Shown one piece after another: positions 46,860 to 57,572 of a DNA stretch of 64,000 nucleotides. This stretch comes from Kudoa neothunni (Eukaryota > Cnidaria). The stretch covers positions 2,852,001 through 2,916,000 of the forward strand of contig OZ199840.1 in the NCBI GenBank assembly GCA_964304625.1, read 5' to 3'. A program made the position numbers and the translations under genes. The notes under the pieces were generated by a model that did not search any database, was not told the origin of the DNA, and saw nothing but the letters and a program-made list of their open reading frames with translations. Numbering within the stretch: the first letter of the stretch is position 1; each line of letters begins with the position of its first letter.

Positions 46860-48438
46860 ATTTAATTGATTAAGTATTTTTTCACACAACTGTTTGTTAT
46901 TGTCGAATTTGGATTTTGAATTATTTTCAGGCGCTTCATGCAGGAAAATATTTTTGGGATCAACTTTTGTAAGGCTTGTTACAGGAGATAATTGATAATT
47001 CACCGGGATTTAATGGAGTTTCATAACTTGAATTTTTACATTCACTAACATCTCATAGTTGGTCAGTGTCTTCGTAAAACCATCTTCCAGTACTAAGGGA
47101 TTCTCCAATTAAACGATTAGATTTTAAAATGGAAAATAAATGCACAATCACACTTGTATGTATTGTCATTAAAATGCGTTATCATAGCCGAATTACACAA
47201 GTTATGTACAAAATATATGTTACGTAGTTTCCAAATAGTCAAACATTGGAGATTTATTATTTCGTGTTTTATTTTGTTGGAGGCAAACGTTGATAATTTG
47301 TTGATTATTTGTAACGCATCTTCATCGTTATTTTGGATTTTTGTTTTCATCATAATCAACTCACTATTTATCAAACTTTCACTACAGACGGTCATACAAT
47401 AAATTATTATAACATTTAATTGATTAAAACGCGATCGCTTTGATAAAAATCGTTTTAATTTTCCATGCTCTTGTTCTACCCTATTGTTGGTGATAGAGCC
47501 GATTGTTAAAACATCTAGTCGAAGAAAATGAGTCCATATAGGCTTGATGTTTAACCAATTTTTTAATCAATATTTGAAATATGATGGATGAGTTTCAGTG
47601 ATTTCATTGATTATACGGTCGAACGACTTACTACTCAACGTGTATATAAGTTTTTGGACAATTCTTTTAACTTTTCTTTTTTACTTTTAAGTATTGACAT
47701 GACATCTAACATGGCTATATTTCTCTTCCTCGCTTTGTAAACATGGAAGGAACATAACAATACTCTAATATTTTCCATCATTTTCACAAAAGCGGAAAAT
47801 ATTCCGGTTACAATGGAATGGCATTCGTGCTTAACAAACGCGAAAAATATGGGACAACTCCTTCCATTAATGTCGATAACCGCAAAATTATAAAGCGGAT
47901 AATGCCAGTCATTGACTTTATATGTTGCGTCAATGTGTATAACTTTCGGGTATTTTCGATAAATTTTTTTCAATGTTTTTGTGGTAAAACATATGTAATT
48001 TAGCTGATCATCGTCATATTTACAAAAATCTAACAGGATATCATCCCCATGTATATTATATAATTCATCAAAATTGTTTGAGAGTTTTGGTGATTTATAT
48101 TTTAAATTTCTAACTTTTTTGAGATTAATGAGGATGTTTAGATCGGCTTCAAGTGATAGCTTAGCTTGTTTATTATCACAACCCCAATTAAAATACTTCT
48201 CAAGATTCTCTCGAATGGACATTGGCAATTTTTGGTTATGTTTATAACATAGAATATTGAATCGTTCATGGTTGTGCACTACATTGTACATTGGAACGTA
48301 CAAATAGCTATCAGTATTCGAGATAATTATAAAAGCTTTGTAGCCATTAGCCAGCTGTGAGCCTGGTCTAATTATATTTTCTCGTAATTTTCTATTATAT
48401 TCGTGGGGAGATATATATTTTATATAACGATATTGCAA
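46860..48438 (-). pseudogene. MULE transposase (FAR1/ZSWIM-like), broken
   Basis: A 267-codon frame runs from 48438 to 47635. It opens with a FAR1-like zinc-binding region (GYKAFIIISNTDSYLYVPMY, HNHERF). The transposase core follows (VIHIDATYKVNDWHYPLYNF with the first catalytic Asp; FFAFVKHECHSIVTGIF; VLLCSFHVYKARKRNIAML). After frame changes it continues at 47640-47400 (THPSYFKY, TNNRVEQEHGKL), 47395-47117 (IINKLSTFASNKIKHEI) and to about 46860 (SKFDNNKQLCEKILNQLN). It is the same family as the remnant at 8.4-9.2 kb. Three or so breaks were seen. No terminal arms were recognised around it. Confidence 0.8.
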
Positions 48439-48440
48439 CT

Positions 48441-49774
48441 CGTTTCAATCAGTTGACTAATGCTTGATGCTTCATCCGACACGATAAGTATAACCAGATT
48501 TCTATTTCTATAAGGAGTTTATAATTGTTCTCTTTACTTATAAACCTGAATGAAATATTCGGGAGACTATTTCATCTCTGAGTAAGAATAAAAACGACAT
48601 TTGAATAACTCGTGTTCCTCCATGCTTATTCCACGCGATAAGTTAACGTCTCTCGTATAATATCTATTCATATTGTTATTGTATTTTTAACTTATAAGAA
48701 TAGCATTACTATGTTTGTAATGCAAATAGTCACTATCAAATTTAACATATTTCTGTCAACAGGGGAAGAGATTTCATAATAGGAACATGTGAAAAATGAA
48801 ACAATAATAAAACAGTTTATCTCTAATTTTTCACGCTATTCAAAGCATATACAGACCTAATTATTCTTGTTCTTCGCACACACGCAAATAAATGTCCAAA
48901 AAATATATCATTTGTAGATTTTTATTAAATTTATTATATTATAAAATGTAAAAAATATCGCAAATAATTATATTCTTAACCTTAAGTGCAACAATTTTTA
49001 TTATTTTCATACATTTTTGCATGAAAATAAAATGGCCACCTCCAAGTATTCGTGTAACTTTTTTCCTCGGGTGTTCGAGGCTTAATATAAACATATATAT
49101 GGTTCTGATATCACTTAATTAAAATTGGAAAACTCTTAAAAGAAAAAAAGAAAATTGTTGGATTATATAAACTTGGTCCGAGAAATTGCGCTGATGTCTC
49201 CAAGTAAATTTTGGATCAATGTTTTCCAACCTGGAGTCGTTTGAACGCCAAAAGAGCTCGCGCACCTATTTCAGAAGGCTAATATAAAAAAGGTTGGGAA
49301 ACATTGACTCAGATTTTAAAACAACAAGAATAATTATCCGAGGTAATACGTCCGAAATCGATTACATTATATGATGTAATCTTCATAAATTTCGATTCAT
49401 GAAGTTTTATCCATGATAATGTAAAAATATGATTAATTGAATTTTCTAGTTGCTGAACAACCCACAATAAGTTATAGTCTACTGTGATCAAAGAACCAAC
49501 GCAATTAAAGGATTACTTTAATAGCAAACAATAAAAAATCATCACCAAATATATTCAGCATTAAAAGACTTTTTATTTATTACATCAAACGAAGTAAGAC
49601 GACAACAAAAATTAGGCCGACCAAACAAAATCTATCATTATATCCTGACTAAGCGATCAAACAATTTCATAAAAGAAACAAGAATTTTGAGATATAATTG
49701 GAAAAAAAACTGGTAGGATCATTAAAAGAAATTTATAAATACTACATTAATATTCCAATGCAGTGGAGATAAAT
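48441..49774. other. AT-rich spacer between the MULE and KDELR
   Basis: No gene or paired termini recognised. Confidence 0.4.
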
Positions 49775-50681
49775 TTATGCAGGTAGAGTTAATTTTTTAC
49801 CTCGTAACACTAAAATACATGAATAAAATAACAACAGGAACCCAATGTGAAATCATACCTTTAACGATGTAGAGATAGAAAAAATCCATATATAACAGTG
49901 TTTGAACAATTCCAGCAGCTACTGATATTACGTCGAAATGATGTTCAAATAAATAACGATAGATCCAATTCAGAATGTATAAAGCACGATAGGATCCAAG
50001 AGCAAATAGATAGTGACCGGTGATGGTTTCAGCTTCTCCAGTCCTAGTTATCATCATGAGTTGGGGTAGGATAGCAACCGATTCGAGATAGATAGAGAAT
50101 GACCACAGCAACTACACAATCAAAACCACATCACAAAATCAACCGTATGTATTCAATTACATCAATCAGACGATAACTATTCGGATAGAGCAATGTAAAA
50201 ACAACACACGGAATAATTATGTAGCTCAATGGAAATGTGTCATTGATTTTGTCGTAGGTAACAAAAAATTTTTTAAAAATAAGATAATTCGTCATGGTTA
50301 ACGAGCTCACATACATCACTTTCATCACTGAATTGTACACGGAAACAAAATGGAAAAATATGTCCATATATCTGCAAAGGAAAACCAACAAAAATAGTGC
50401 TTGACTTTTTCCGGATATTCCTATTCAATAAGTTAACAAATATCAACGTAGAACAGTTGGATCGGGATGATATTTAAAAATTGTTGGGAAACAACCGAGA
50501 ACATTAAAAAACCCCTATTCAACTCAACGACATTGCGTTTGATAAAAGAAATCACCATTCAACACAACAATCACCCCATATAACTCATACCTAAACAGGA
50601 TCTTGTTGTCCAAATCTTCCATAGTAGGATAACTATAGCAAATAGATGGGAAACATCACCGACCAATCGAAAAATATTCAT
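49775..50681 (-). CDS. KDELR: KDEL receptor (ERD2), 4 exons
   Basis: ERD2 retrieves luminal ER proteins bearing KDEL-like tails from the Golgi through COPI vesicles. Minus exons: 50681-50591, 50420-50161, 50111-49859, 49809-49775; introns 170, 49 and 49 nt. The product is 212 residues, the same length as human KDELR. It starts [20 protein letters not shown] and then [20 protein letters not shown]. The most conserved run is [20 protein letters not shown], then [20 protein letters not shown]. The last 35-nt exon supplies the C-terminal retrieval sequence GKKLTLPA. Seven membrane segments are visible. Every splice phase is consistent, and it is the cleanest model in the window. Confidence 0.97.
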
Positions 50682-52609
50682 ATCCCAATTGAAATGTCGC
50701 CCACTTCACCGCGTTATGTCGTATGTGATCGTTGCTCCGTGGTGGTGTGATACGTAAGCACCGTGTTTCCACGGTTGGTATCCATTTGAAAATTGCTTAT
50801 CGTGCAACATGCGTTCAGTTTGTGGTTGTTTTCTTTTCGATCGACTCTATTCTATTTAAGTGATTTGAAGAACATTATTTTTCGGTTATCTTAAGTGTTA
50901 TCCGATTTCACCTAATTATAATGTTTATATTAGCCAGCATGATTTAATAGATAAGGTAGGTTGTGTAAGAATTGTATTTTGGGTGAAATTTAATTCTTCT
51001 AATTGGCTGAATTTATTTTTTGATAATGTGGAACCTGTTAATTGCTCTATATATTACCATATTTTTGTTTTCGGAGAATCTCATGCATAAATTTATAAAT
51101 TCATTAAAACGATAACTATTGTTAATGAAAACAATAAAATATGCAGCCGAAGTTCTAACCATAAGTGAAAAATTACGTCGTAGTTCTACGTGTTCATAAG
51201 TATTAGCCTCTTTGTTGAATGAATAAATCACTTAATTATATTTAATTTGTGATCTCTATAAAAAACTTTTTAAAGAATTTTAAAGAGTAATCATTAAATT
51301 TAGAATCGTAATTTTTACAGAAAAACCCATATACCATGTTCACTATAATCGTACGATGTCCAATGCCGTAAAACATCGTGGAATAGGCGAATCCATAATT
51401 CCATAATCACGGGTTTCTGTTTTTCTCATAAATGACTTAGTGGACTCTGGCATCACGATATTTCATGAAATCGCTGCATTACGTGTAATGAATTTCTTTT
51501 CCCGTATTCGCGTTTATAAGTTTTTAGATCTGTTATTAATTTCTATTTTATTTTAATCGTTATGCTCAAAGTAGAAATCAATTTAGTGTACATGGTTATT
51601 GATGAAATAAAAATTAATTCATGAATATTATTGTTCGCGCCTGCGCGAACTAGTCGGATTTTATTAGTGATTTTCGAAGAAAAATCAACCATTTTATGCT
51701 ATTATACGAGTAAAATTTTTATCTGAATCAAAAATTAACATCAATATTTATTCTTGGTGTGTTTCAATGCTTGAGATAATATTTTGGAGACAATTTTATC
51801 GCATCTATCATTGAAATCTATAATAAGAACAATTTAGAATGGTAACACAAAAATAGATTTGGTTTAGTTTATACAATCAAAATTGATTTTAAAAGTAAAA
51901 TATTATGTTAATGTTAGGTAACATAATTTTAAAGAGTTTAAGTTTGAGTAGGCGGTTTACGCTTTATTATTAATTGAGCAATTACAATAAATGGCTTATG
52001 TTTTGACTTTTTACGCAACTCGTGTATATTTGAGTGATTCATTAATGTAACAAAGTGGCTATTTGTATTTTTTATATTATTCAGGTGCCATTAGTTTTGA
52101 GTATAGTTTATTATTGCTGACTCTTGAGAGCAAAGCAGTGGACTTGAAATAATTAGATATAATAGAATTTAAAAAATTAAGTCTGTATATAACTTGCAGG
52201 TAGGAGTTGTTGGGATTAAAAATTATCATTGTCCATGCGTATATTGAGTTAAGGATTAGAATTTATTATCCAAATAGCCTTTGTTATTTTATTAGTTTTC
52301 GTTCATTGTTTCATTGCAGAGGTTAGAACTAATTATATATTGCAGATTTTAAAGAAGTAAATCTTTTTAGGTCCTGTGAGTAAGAGTTTCTGGAATTAAC
52401 AATTATAATCTCTGTCTATATGCATTAGTCATGAATTTCACCAAATCCACATAAAGCCGAGAAAAAATTGATGAACTCATTTTATCAAATGATTTTGTTA
52501 TTCACAGTTTTTTATGATTTCCATACAAAATTAATAACTCCAATAATACGAAAAATTCATTTAAATTAGAATTCAATTAAACAATAATTTAAAAAGTATG
52601 TGAATCTTG
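50682..52609. other. Spacer upstream of KDELR
   Basis: It includes the KDELR promoter. A palindromic GC-rich site, TTCGCGCCTGCGCGAA (about 51634-51649), has an 11 of 12 match to the NRF1 consensus on its complement (CGCGCAGGCGCG) and suggests a promoter, but I cannot assign a gene to it. A 72-codon minus frame at 51013-51231 has no recognised domain. Confidence 0.4.
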
Positions 52610-52813
52610 TTATTTACCTCGCACGATAGATGGCGGACAGATAAGGTTGACGTCTGGCTCGTGGAACTTGGAAATTTCGAGTTCCAGCTCCAGCCCAATT
52701 AAGGCCATTACATTAACCATTTGAGGACAACCATAGGCTCCATGCGTCACCTTTATATTATTTGTTGTTAAGTTGACTACGTTTTGAGTATTTTCACCGG
52801 AATTTTTACCCAT
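52610..52813 (-). CDS. Hypothetical first exon, unknown protein
   Basis: A 67-codon minus frame from ATG 52813 reads MGKNSGENTQNVVNLTTNNI and then HGAYGCPQMVNVMALIGLEL, with protein-like composition unlike the surrounding A/T. A GT donor (GTAAAT) lies at 52617 just before the stop, so it may be a first exon. No second exon was found by eye and no family was recognised. Its ATG is ten bases from the end of the MITE at 52824. It may be a real gene, a fragment or chance. Confidence 0.3.
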   Translation of the reverse strand: MGKNSGENTQNVVNLTTNNIKVTHGAYGCPQMVNVMALIGLELELEISKFHEPDVNLICPPSIVRGK

Positions 52814-52823
52814 TTTATTACAC

Positions 52824-53353
52824 TACAGTAGGTAACCGATTTTTTGCACATTTTCCCGCTTTAATCCTATTTTTTCTCTGATGAACATGCGATAAAATAT
52901 TATGTTCCGTCTCATTCTACCTAAAACTGTTTTTATTAATCAAATTTTGTTATCTTTGATAAACGTACATATTGCTTCACGATAATTCGAACTTCCACAT
53001 TGATACAAATCCCATTTACAAACATTTACTGGCCATTTTATCATGTTATTTCCTGTATTTGCCGAAGGTATTCTACGTCAAGAGAAATACGAGAATTATA
53101 ATAATATAATAATTAATGTAAACGTATTGACGAGAATTCTTTTTTCTTAGAGTACATATCGCACATCCTATAATTTAGATTGGATCATAAGAGCCCTTAA
53201 TTACGCTGTAAACTGAATGTAATATATTATTTAATAATACAATTTAAATAAAATGGGAGTAGAATAATATCGTTGTATAAATTTGTAGGACCAAACTAAA
53301 TTTCCTCCATGTGGCAGGCGCACAAGACTGTGAAAAATCGGTTACCTAATGCA
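52824..53353. mobile_element. Tc1/pogo-type MITE, about 530 bp
   Basis: The left terminus TACAGTAGGTAACCGATTTT (52824) and the complemented right terminus TGCATTAGGTAACCGATTTT (53353) form inverted repeats of about 22 bp. No transposase lies inside. Related ends occur singly at 22299, 53828 and, in part, 44426. It is non-autonomous. Confidence 0.7.
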
Positions 53354-53827
53354 ATCCAAGTGTCGGAAACTTTTTTTGGTAGGAGAGCCATATATGTTTT
53401 AAACTTAAAAATAGAAGTATATGTGCGCGTTTAACCCTTTGGACCCCAATGTTGCCATTTGGCACCATGTGTGTATCCTTTTAATTTTTGAAATGACTGC
53501 TCCAATTTTTGGATATTTTTAGTAAATTATTTAAAATTAAACATAATGAACAAAATGTCATTAAATTTGTTGTAATATCATTGTTACGTTATTGCTAATC
53601 AATGGAGAATATTTCTCATCATCAATGCGACTTCCGATTTTGCAGATGATTTTGAAGACTGAATGATATGTGGTAACATTAAGCCTCATGTAGGCGTTGA
53701 GACTTCTATCCATCAAACGTGACCATAGTTTTGTCTTAGTGTCTTTTAGATGTAGAAAGGCTGCTCACATGCATACGTATAGTCAAACATTGTCATTACT
53801 ACAATACTTGCACGCTGCAGTGTGTAA

Positions 53828-53884
53828 TACAGTAGGTAATCGATTTTCCGTAGTGACCGTTACGCGTATTCACAAAAGAGTTTA
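53828..53884 (+). repeat. Chimeric transposon-end fragment
   Basis: Begins with the MITE-type end TACAGTAGGTAATCGATTTT and continues into CCGTAGTGACCGTTACGCGT, which matches the inner part of the hAT-type fragment at 41925. Two families meet here. Confidence 0.45.
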
Positions 53885-55094
53885 ATCTTCCAATTATCTA
53901 AATTTTCTAAAACTCGGTATATTCTTATAAAATTTCTTACACTGTATGCCTGCCGAATAAGTTTTGAATCATCATTAATGAATGAAAAATAAAATAAAAA
54001 TTATACACTTGGTGCTTTTGGGGTCCAAATGATCCACAATTTTATTTTATCATTTTATGTATAAAATTATAATAAAATGGAATTGAGAATATTAGCCAAA
54101 TCTATGGACGAAATAAAGAGAAAAATGAAATATATTCCGCCGATTATAATTCCGACTTCAATGAAATCATTGATTCCTCTGATTCTATTGATTTTTACAT
54201 TAATCTTATCTTGGCTACAGAAGTCTTAAAAACCTCCAAAATACTAAAAGAAAACTTTATAAGGAAGGCCTCTAGTCTTAAGAATGTTGCCGCTCAGAGA
54301 ATATTTAATATAACGGATTTTTTGATGGTGATTTATACAGAAATGTTGCGTGTAATACCAATATGTTTGTCTTTCATTATTATAACGATTATTGCAAAAA
54401 GCTTTCGGATATTGAAAATTGTTCTTACTATGGTTAGAACATTTAGAGTTAATTAGAGTAATGTTCCGTGTATAATGAAAAAAAAATAAAACAAGGGAGT
54501 CATTTAGCACATTTTTTCTATTTAATGAAAAGATAATTTTAGCTAATTCAACAACTTATACAAATATATTATACAATGAAAAAAAGAAGCCAGGTAGCAT
54601 AAATTATTATAACAAAATTAAATGAGCTATTGACACGAATGATCGGATTTTCACCTCCACAAGTCTAAAAAGATATTCCAGACGGTGACTAGGAGTTATT
54701 CTTTTAAATATCGACATAAATCTGTCAAACGTATTTTACCTATACAAAATCATATTCAACGATGGGAAAATCAAGAGTCTAATTTTTAGAGAATCTAGTT
54801 AGCACGTTCCGTCCCTTCAGCAGTTCCTTGGCGCTAAATTTGTAACTAAATCAAGAACAGGAAATCCAAATAGCATCAATATTGTTTCAAAATATCCCGT
54901 AAACAATGTGCTATAAACCCAAGAAACACTGCTGCGAAAAACATTCCGAATGTGTTTGTTTAACTGTTCACTGGACGAAAATAAATGTTTGGATTACATT
55001 ATACATTTCATATTTTGGCGTAGTGAGATTTGTGTTTTGACGTAGATAATAAATTGTTAATTAGAGGCAGAGCATCGATTTTATTGTAGATCTG

Positions 55095-55117
55095 ATATAT
55101 ATATATATATATATATA
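55095..55117. repeat. (TA)n microsatellite
   Basis: An alternating AT tract of about 23 bp. Confidence 0.95.
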
Positions 55118-55621
55118 ATGATACTACCGTTTCCTTAAACTCACAGATGACAATAATAGGTAAGTCACAGAAAGCAAATTTCAACGTTTACATTGATATA
55201 TGCGTTTAGGTTGAACGTTAGATATATTTTTAGTCCATTTTGTTGATAACTGTTTTGCTATGCCGTAAATTTTTAATCTAATTAGTTATATTAAACCCTC
55301 AAAATGTTCTTCTAAGAACTTCAATGTTTGTACTCGCCAAGCGTAACACAATTGTTATTTTTAGTTTTAGTGTCTTTTTCTCGCGTAAGTTAAGAAATAT
55401 AACAAATTATATACGAGATACTTTATAACACTTTATTTTAAATATTTCGTAAAAATTTATTTAACAAGAATATATATCCCCAAAATGTTTCGGGGGGATC
55501 GGAAAACATCGTCAGACATTTTTTGCCATATATTGTGCCGATTTGTCGATAGAATTTTTTTATTTTTGCATGATTAAGTTTTAAAAATTATTTAAATTCA
55601 TAAAATTAAATAAAAAGTGGG

Positions 55622-55740
55622 GCCTAATATACCCCAACAAGCATTAAGTGTATAGTCGATTTTAAAGCGCCCGGAAGATTAACAAATCATTTTTTTAATT
55701 GGAAATTTGTGTGCGAGCCATAAGTTCCCGATCCTTGCAT
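55622..55740 (-). repeat. Repeat R1 copy B joined to a hAT terminus
   Basis: 55622-55690 matches R1 copy A (40545-40620). It runs directly into 55697-55740, whose complement starts GCAAGGATCGGGAACTTATG and is the same hAT-type terminus as at 42018. In the 40-42 kb copy the two parts are 1.3 kb apart. Confidence 0.5.
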
Positions 55741-55879
55741 TAGTCGATAAACAACAATTTACTTTTAAATGGGTAATATTCTGGCGGAAATACATAAAAT
55801 ATGACAAGTTTATTAACAGAATTTATTCTAAAAATAATAGAAAGGTGGACTCTTGGAGCCTAAGATTGTCCTTAAAGGG

Positions 55880-55950
55880 TTAACCGTCGAAGGACCTTGT
55901 GTCGAAAAATTTAGAATGTGCCCATGGGTGTCGTTTTTGACCCCATAATT
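55880..55950 (+). mobile_element. piggyBac-type terminus sharing a TTAA
   Basis: TTAACCGTCGAAGGACCTTG begins at the TTAA that also ends the 53431 element. It is followed by GGGTGTCGTTTTTGACCCC, the hairpin typical of piggyBac subterminal regions. No partner end was located downstream, so it is an orphan. Confidence 0.4.
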
Positions 55951-56415
55951 ATTTTCGTATTTTATCGCATAATTGAATCAAAAAGTTATTATCGTAATTA
56001 TTACTCATAACGCAGCTATATTAACCGTTTAGAAGTTTGTTTTAGAAAGAATAAAATTGAAAAAAAGTAATTAATTCTTCGATTAGATATAAACATCGGC
56101 AACAGAACCCATGTTATTATATGTTTTATTATATTTACATTGTTGAATGTTTTTGAAAGTATAATAACGGCGTACAACCAAATATAGATAAGAAATGCAC
56201 ACATGCGACCATACAAGAAATCGGGCATGATTTCCGGAAAAGTCGTTAATCACGTACTTGAAAATGAGGTCAAGTTTGGGTCACGGTTGTATATATTTAT
56301 GTTTATACATTCAAAAAAAAATTAAATACGACAAATTTACAATAGTTTTGTCTAACAAGAAATTACATTAATTCAGAGGCTTCCTAAAGAGAAAACCATT
56401 TTTTCAAAGATTACA

Positions 56416-56676
56416 TCAATCGGATTCTAAACTACGTCTGACAATATGAAATATTTTTTTTGAATCCGTGTGACGAGCGAATAGGTCTCTTGTAGTTATA
56501 GAACCGTATATTAGTTTTTCGATCAATATTTCGTGAACAAAATACACACTGTGATCTTTTGCATGGACCAATGCTTTTTGTGAATTAGACGTTTCGCCAA
56601 TATCAATGCATTTATTAAATAGCTCAAAACTATATTTTAAATGCGAATGATAATGACCCTTGAAAGTCTGGCGCAA
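56416..56676 (-). CDS. Hypothetical ORF, unknown
   Basis: An 86-codon minus frame includes FELFNKCIDIGETSNSQKAL and HEILIEKLIYGSITTRDLFA. It is not recognised. The frame is open upstream through YLRQTFKG to about 56690, and no clear acceptor was found. Composition is protein-like. It could be a terminal exon of an unknown gene or transposon debris. Confidence 0.25.
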   Translation of the reverse strand: MRQTFKGHYHSHLKYSFELFNKCIDIGETSNSQKALVHAKDHSVYFVHEILIEKLIYGSITTRDLFARHTDSKKIFHIVRRSLESD

Positions 56677-56689
56677 ATACTCACCGATA

Positions 56690-57572
56690 AGTTACGATGC
56701 CCCCCCCTCTGGGTTGGTACACTTTACTGCAGTTTAGCTCCAAATTGTTGGTATCGTTATCAAAGGGAATTCCTAATTATAAATTTCTTCTTAAATTAGT
56801 AGCAAAAAAGTAAATCATGTACTTTGTTAACTCCAAAAAACACATGTAACCGATAAATCTTAATTTAACCTTATGACGTCATCGTAATCCCTCGATAGGA
56901 AAAAGGAAAACCTACAATTAGAGCATTTCTTTAAGGTTTAATATATATCAATTGTGATAATATGTCGTTTTCTATTTTTCTATTTTAATAATTTTAATGC
57001 AAAGTTAAAACATGAAGTATGGAGAACTTTGTAGAGCATGTGCTCAATTACACAGACATTTTTTCTACGATAAATTCTCATATTTTTCAAAAGTTTGAGT
57101 TTATATAGTATAGGAATATATTTTATAAGATTAAATGAACTTTTTATGGAAATTTATGAGGTTCTCATTTTTAAAAATAAGACTTATCTTGTAATTCCCT
57201 ATTCATATAAAAAATTTTGTGGTTATTATTTGAAAAGTTAAAATTGTATATTTTTTTATTATAATATCCAGTAATCTAAAAAGTCCGTTACTTGTTGTAC
57301 CTCATGTATTAAACTACCAATGATAACAAACTAAGGATTTCAGCTATCATTTTAACGATAGATATATAGGTCGATTGAAAAATTATTAAATATCAGTTTT
57401 AGAGTATCTAATAAACGATATATAAGTAGTAGCTCAAGAAAATTGAAAACAAGCATATAGGAACGAGTTTTTTGTCAGCTGTTGTGTTACAAATGTATTA
57501 AATGGAAAAAGTACAATTATAAGAAAAAAATTGAATAGATATTAAAATAACACAATGAGAATTTGAGAAAAT
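56690..57572. other. AT-rich 3' flank of CNOT3
   Basis: No gene, RNA or paired termini recognised. Confidence 0.4.

Larger units (their letters stand above)
53431..55883 (+). mobile_element. Degraded piggyBac element
   Basis: The left end TTAACCCTTTGGACCCCAAT is at 53431; the complemented right end TTAACCCTTTAAGGACAATC is at 55883. TTAA and the next six bases agree. The 2453-bp length suits piggyBac. A start near 54076 and the acidic stretch YSADYNSDFNEIIDSSDSID near 54130-54190 resemble a piggyBac N-terminus, followed by the 54211-54456 frame. The catalytic domain was not recognised, and repeats (53828-53884, 55622-55740) have landed in it. Pairing of the two ends is moderately supported. 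Confidence 0.5.
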
